A stretch of DNA of 9,510 bases from positions 1 to 9,510 of the forward strand of contig JAISDF010000155.1 of the NCBI GenBank assembly GCA_031265025.1, in the 5' to 3' direction. A program made the position numbers and the translations under genes. This stretch comes from Spirochaetaceae bacterium (GTDB lineage Bacteria; Spirochaetota; Spirochaetia; Treponematales; Breznakiellaceae). How positions within the stretch are numbered: the first letter of the stretch is position 1; every line of letters starts with the position of its first letter. This document shows, piece by piece, positions 6,702 to 9,510 of this stretch. Below the pieces are notes generated by a model, which had not been told where the DNA came from, did not search any database, and worked only from the letters and a program-made list of their open reading frames with translations.

Positions 6702-6706
6702 TCCCT
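6702..6706 (-). promoter_or_regulatory. Ribosome binding site of the 448-residue membrane protein
   Basis: AGGGA lies six bases before ATG 6695 and overlaps the TAG stop of the DUF212 gene. The alternative TTG at 6701 is one base away from it and therefore unlikely. Confidence 0.65.
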
Positions 6707-7190
6707 AGAGCTTGGCAAACGCCGCGGCAATAAAAATACCCAGAAGGGCCCCTACCACAACCTCAAGGGGCGTATGGCCGTGAATTTCCTTTATGGGGTG
6801 GTATTCAATATTGAATTTCTCACCGACACTCTTACCCAGAAGGTTCAGGGACCGGGCCTGGAGCCCCGATGAACGGCGCACGCCCACCGCGTCGCGTATG
6901 ATTATCAAAGCAAAAAAAAAGGTAATGACAAATAAATTTGAACCAATGCCTTCCCGGAAAGCCACCATTGACGCCATGGCGGAAACCATGGCCGCGTGGC
7001 TTGAAGGCATGCCCCCGGTACGCCAGATGAGGGTTTCGATAATATCACGGGGCTTTCTCCGCTTTGTTCCCAGGATGACAATGATTGTTTTAAGCAGTTG
7101 GGCGAAAAACCAGCTTGTAATCGCCGCCAGAAAGATCTGATTTTCAAAAAAAGCCTTCAGCGCCTGCCCTGTTACCGATACCGACATCAT
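6705..7190 (-). CDS. DUF212/YuiD 'divergent PAP2' family membrane protein
   Basis: This 161-residue protein matches the small DUF212 family (Bacillus YuiD-like, related to the PAP2 phosphatase/haloperoxidase fold). Visible signatures are FFAQLLKTI (28-36), GGMPSSHAAMVSAM (59-72), IIIRDAVGVRRSSGLQA (96-112) and HGHTPLEVVVGALLGI (137-152). These correspond to the family's GGMPSSH, RDAxGVRRxxGxQA and GHTPxEVxxGxxLG blocks, including both His residues. It has about four membrane segments. Substrates are unproven in general; a role on phosphorylated lipids is only suggested by the PAP2 relation. It is the first gene of the minus-strand operon. Two ATG codons stand in tandem (7190 and 7187) with only a weak GGTTAG before them, so either may be used. 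Its link to the downstream Rnf-like genes is positional. Confidence 0.92.
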   Translation of the reverse strand: MMSVSVTGQALKAFFENQIFLAAITSWFFAQLLKTIIVILGTKRRKPRDIIETLIWRTGGMPSSHAAMVSAMASMVAFREGIGSNLFVITFFFALIIIRDAVGVRRSSGLQARSLNLLGKSVGEKFNIEYHPIKEIHGHTPLEVVVGALLGIFIAAAFAKL

Positions 7191-7250
7191 CTAACCATCG
7201 CCCGGCAGCCCCCCCTTTGTCAAGCCGGTATGGATAGAGTATAAGGAGAT
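7191..7250. promoter_or_regulatory. 60-bp divergent spacer holding the start signals of two transcripts
   Basis: The minus-strand operon and the plus-strand rluC-like gene diverge from this 60-bp stretch, so promoters for both should lie here or inside the opposite gene. On the plus strand, AAGGAG at 7243-7248 is only two bases from ATG 7251, unusually close, yet no other in-frame start fits better. TTGTCA (7217-7222) and TATAAG (7240-7245) are 17 bp apart, but that pair would place transcription start at the ATG. No clear operator palindrome was seen. Confidence 0.45.
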
Positions 7251-8201
7251 ATGGAACTGCGCGCCGCTGAAAACGATGACAACAGGCGCCTTGACCGCGT
7301 ACTGCGCAAGGCCCTGGACGGCCTGGCCCTTTCGGCCATACACCGCCTGCTCAGGACAGGCAAGGTGCGGATAAACGGGAAAAAGGCCGGGGGAGACTTC
7401 CGGGTCAGGGCCGGCGACACCATAACCGTGGAGGGGTGCGAAAACACGCAAAAGCCCCCGGCACGGGACAGGCAAAAGGCCGGAGACGGCCTTTCCGTAC
7501 TGTACGAAGGCGGCGGCATCCTGATAATCAACAAACCCTCAGGCACGGCGGTCCACGGCGAAAACGGCCTTGATTCCCTGGTACAATCCTATCTTGAAGC
7601 GGGACTGCCCCCTTCCCTGTCCTTCAGGGCCGGCCCCCTGCACCGGCTCGATGTCCCGACCAGCGGCGTTCTGGTCTTTTCAAGTTCCCTTAACGGGGCA
7701 AGGGAATTTACCCGCCTCCTAAAGGAGAGGAAGCTCAAAAAATACTACCTTGCCGTGGTTCAGGGGGAATTTGAAGGAAGCGAAACCTGGGAGGACATGC
7801 TGGTCAGGGACAGGAAGAACCGTACCAGCGCCGTTGTCCCGGACGGGGACAGCGGAACAACCCGCGCGGCCCTCACCCTTGCCAGGTCCCTCATGACAGC
7901 CGGGGGCTTCAGTCTCCTCCTCCTGGAAATACGCAGCGGCAGAACCCACCAGATACGGAGCCAGGCCGCGTCCCGGGGCCATCCCCTGTGGGGCGATGTC
8001 AAATACGGGGGAACGCGCAACAGCGGTGGCCTCCTGCTCCACGCCGTTCTCCTTGTTTTTCCCGGCGAAGACGAAGCGCCGGGCTTCCCCCCGTACTGCT
8101 TTGCCCCTCCCCCGCCGCGCTTCCTCGAAACCGCAAAGCGCCTCTTTCATTGTTCCGAAGACGAATTATCCGGCATGCTGGCGGGGTTACTTCAGGAATA
8201 A
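7251..8201 (+). CDS. rluC: RluA-family 23S rRNA pseudouridine synthase, RluC-like
   Basis: This 316-residue enzyme converts specific uridines in RNA to pseudouridine; RluC-type members act on 23S rRNA during ribosome assembly. The N-terminal S4 RNA-binding domain spans about 11-62 (NRRLDRVLRKALDGL, then IHRLLRTGKVRINGKK), closest in style to RluC. The catalytic domain follows: ILIINKPSGTAVHG (90-103), PLHRLDVPTSGVLVF (129-143) with the catalytic Asp134, KKYYLAVVQG (163-172), and EIRSGRTHQIRSQAASRGHP (226-245), then LWGDVKYGG (246-254). The residues after HRLD are V-P where R-D or K-x is common, a minor variation. The C-terminal 40 residues are Pro- and Cys-containing and less conserved. It is the only plus-strand gene in the window, and its last 10 bases overlap the convergent epimerase gene. 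Exact target uridines are not readable from sequence. Confidence 0.93.
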   Translation: MELRAAENDDNRRLDRVLRKALDGLALSAIHRLLRTGKVRINGKKAGGDFRVRAGDTITVEGCENTQKPPARDRQKAGDGLSVLYEGGGILIINKPSGTAVHGENGLDSLVQSYLEAGLPPSLSFRAGPLHRLDVPTSGVLVFSSSLNGAREFTRLLKERKLKKYYLAVVQGEFEGSETWEDMLVRDRKNRTSAVVPDGDSGTTRAALTLARSLMTAGGFSLLLLEIRSGRTHQIRSQAASRGHPLWGDVKYGGTRNSGGLLLHAVLLVFPGEDEAPGFPPYCFAPPPPRFLETAKRLFHCSEDELSGMLAGLLQE

Positions 8202-9046
8202 CTAAGAGACGCTTTTTCAAATTGTTTGTCGATAAAATCCTTGGATGCCCGTATGCTTGCACGGTAATCGGTTTCGCCTGTATACCAAAATTCGGTAACA
8301 AACATACGAACATTCATGCTCAGGGCCGCTGCTATGATCCCTTCAAAATTAACATGCCCGGTTCCGTAGGGAATCTCCCGGAATTTACCCGGCAGCGTTT
8401 CTTTTAGATGCAGGGCGGCAATAGAGCCTTCCCCGGAACGCAAATCCGCAAGCTCATCCCCGCCGTACCGTTTCGCGGCATTAGTTATGTTGCCGCAGTC
8501 AGGATACACCTTTAGATAGGGAGAATTAATCTTCCGTACAAAGTCCATGGCTTTATTTACCGTGTTAAGCAGTTCTGTTTCCATGGTTTCAAAGGCCAGC
8601 AAAACCGCTTTTGCCGCGGCCATCTTCACCGCGGCTTTAAGCCCCTCAAGAAAAAGCCGGCGGGTTTTGTCGTTGGATTCGCCATAATACACATCGTAAC
8701 CGGCAAGCTGTATGATGCGGATTCCCAAATCACCGGCAAGCTTTATCGCGTCTTCCATGATGGTAAGGCTCCTGGCCCTTATCGCCGGGTCCTCACTGCC
8801 CAAGGGGTATTTCCGGTGCCCGCTCAGGCACATAGTCATGATGGGCATCTTTGCATCGTACATTTCTTTGACCAGCGTAAACCGCTCAGGTCCGGACATG
8901 GTAAGCCGGGCCAGCTTTTCATCGGTTTCATCAATGCTCATTTCAACAAAATCGTATCCCGCGGATTTGGCGGTTTCCAGTTTCTCTTTCCATGACAGCG
9001 CCGGGGGCATTGCCTTTTCGTATAAGCCGATGAGGTATTCTTTCAT
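8192..9046 (-). CDS. ulaE: L-xylulose/L-ribulose-5-phosphate 3-epimerase (UlaE/SgbU type)
   Basis: This 284-residue protein matches UlaE/SgbU over its whole length. It interconverts L-xylulose 5-phosphate and L-ribulose 5-phosphate in the cytoplasm, in L-ascorbate or L-xylulose breakdown. It is a TIM-barrel of the xylose-isomerase-like fold. Family stretches are IGLYEKAMP (6-14), GYDFVEMSIDETDEKLARL (30-48), MCLSGHRKYPLGSEDPAIRA (72-91) and IRIIQLAGYDVYYGE (109-123). The expected metal ligands are visible: Glu153 (AFE), Asp183 (YPD), His213 (LHLK) and Glu252 (TEFW). ATG 9046 follows the upstream araD-type stop by 8 nt, with AAGG six bases before it overlapping that stop, so the two genes form one transcript. 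The 3' end overlaps the convergent rluC-like gene by 10 nt. Assignment is firm; the sugar entering the pathway depends on genes outside the window. Confidence 0.95.
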   Translation of the reverse strand: MKEYLIGLYEKAMPPALSWKEKLETAKSAGYDFVEMSIDETDEKLARLTMSGPERFTLVKEMYDAKMPIMTMCLSGHRKYPLGSEDPAIRARSLTIMEDAIKLAGDLGIRIIQLAGYDVYYGESNDKTRRLFLEGLKAAVKMAAAKAVLLAFETMETELLNTVNKAMDFVRKINSPYLKVYPDCGNITNAAKRYGGDELADLRSGEGSIAALHLKETLPGKFREIPYGTGHVNFEGIIAAALSMNVRMFVTEFWYTGETDYRASIRASKDFIDKQFEKASLSYS

Positions 9047-9054
9047 GGGCTGCC

Positions 9055-9510
9055 TTAATTCCCCTGACCGTAATACGCGGCCGGGCCGTGTTTTCGCAAA
9101 TAATGTTTGTCCAGCAATGCCTGGGATATGGGCGAAAGTCCGGGGTTAAGCAGGGTGGAAAAAAGGCTCATTTTCGCCACTTCTTCCAAAACAACCGCGT
9201 TATGCACCGCTTCCATAGCGTCTTTTCCCCAGGTAAACGGCCCGTGATTGGCGACCACAACCGCGGGTATCTGCATCATATCCAGGTTCCGTTTTGCGAA
9301 CGTCTCGATGATTACGTTGCCGGTTTCCCGTTCATATTCGCCCTGTATCTCCTGATCGGTCATGCCGCGGGTGCAGGGTACCTGTCCGTACAGGTAATCC
9401 GCATGGGTTGTCCCCAGCGCCGGAATATCCTGGTTTGCCTGAGCGTATATTGTCGCAAAAGTCGAGTGGGTGTGAACAATGCCGCCCAGAGCTTTACATG
9501 CCCGGTACAA
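9055..9510 (-). CDS. araD: L-ribulose-5-phosphate 4-epimerase, C-terminal 151 residues (AraD/UlaF/SgbE family)
   Basis: The gene enters from the right edge, so its start is missing; about 80 residues should lie outside, since the family is about 230 long. The enzyme is a Zn-dependent class II aldolase-fold protein converting L-ribulose 5-phosphate to D-xylulose 5-phosphate. The zinc ligands are visible in GGIVHTHSTFATIYAQ and again in ANHGPFTWGK. ALGTTHADYLYGQVPCTRGM, then EIQGEYERETG and the C-terminal LLDKHYLRKHG / AYYGQ are near-identical in style to E. coli AraD. The edge codon is TTG at 9510, here internal Leu and not a start. It is followed at 8 nt by the UlaE-type epimerase, so the pair acts in sequence: 3-epimerisation then 4-epimerisation. 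Neighbouring a UlaE homologue, it may serve ascorbate or L-xylulose use (UlaF/SgbE role) rather than arabinose. Confidence 0.95.
   Translation of the reverse strand: MYRACKALGGIVHTHSTFATIYAQANQDIPALGTTHADYLYGQVPCTRGMTDQEIQGEYERETGNVIIETFAKRNLDMMQIPAVVVANHGPFTWGKDAMEAVHNAVVLEEVAKMSLFSTLLNPGLSPISQALLDKHYLRKHGPAAYYGQGN

Noticed and set aside
7217..7245. A TTGTCA - 17 bp - TATAAG promoter match in front of the rluC-like gene.
   Set aside because: The -10 would overlap the ribosome binding site and put the transcription start at the ATG, which conflicts with the presence of a Shine-Dalgarno; likely chance.

Overview
The window looks like chromosomal DNA from a fairly GC-rich bacterium, probably a treponeme-type spirochaete. 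The basis is the gene neighbourhood (a GH57-type protein, an Rnf-like cluster, a membrane protein and an RluA-family pseudouridine synthase), which from memory resembles part of Treponema genomes. This placement is an inference and was not searched. No RNA gene, insertion sequence, CRISPR array or convincing intrinsic terminator was seen.

Layout: (1) 1-1289, minus strand: a GH57-like glucanotransferase/amylase-type protein running off the left edge. It has the family fold signatures but lacks the catalytic Glu. (2) 1352-7190, minus strand: one tightly packed seven-gene unit. In transcription order it encodes a DUF212/YuiD 'divergent PAP2' membrane protein, an unrecognised 448-residue membrane protein, then RnfC, RnfD, RnfG, RnfE and RnfA. 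Junctions range from an 11-nt overlap to a 9-nt gap, and two are ATGA stop/start overlaps. (3) 7251-8201, plus strand: an RluC-like 23S rRNA pseudouridine synthase, divergent from the operon across a 60-bp spacer. (4) 8192-9510, minus strand: two pentose-phosphate epimerases, a partial L-ribulose-5-phosphate 4-epimerase and an L-xylulose/L-ribulose-5-phosphate 3-epimerase (UlaE/SgbU type). Together they feed L-ascorbate/L-xylulose-type sugars into the pentose phosphate pathway.

The most striking part is the Rnf-like cluster. Gene order C-D-G-E-A is normal and each product aligns to its family. However, rnfB is absent from its usual place. RnfA and RnfE both lack the conserved cysteines of the intramembrane [2Fe-2S] centre. 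RnfG stops before the SGAT flavinylation site. RnfD has Ser where the flavinylated Thr is expected. RnfC has lost its Gly-rich FMN/NADH signatures but keeps both ferredoxin-type [4Fe-4S] motifs. The cluster therefore looks like a conserved membrane scaffold stripped of most redox centres and joined to a new membrane subunit. It may be a repurposed Rnf/Nqr-derived complex rather than a ferredoxin:NAD+ oxidoreductase. All reading frames are intact, which argues against simple decay.

Five start codons in the operon were moved inward from the longest possible ORF because Shine-Dalgarno sequences or family length support the internal start.
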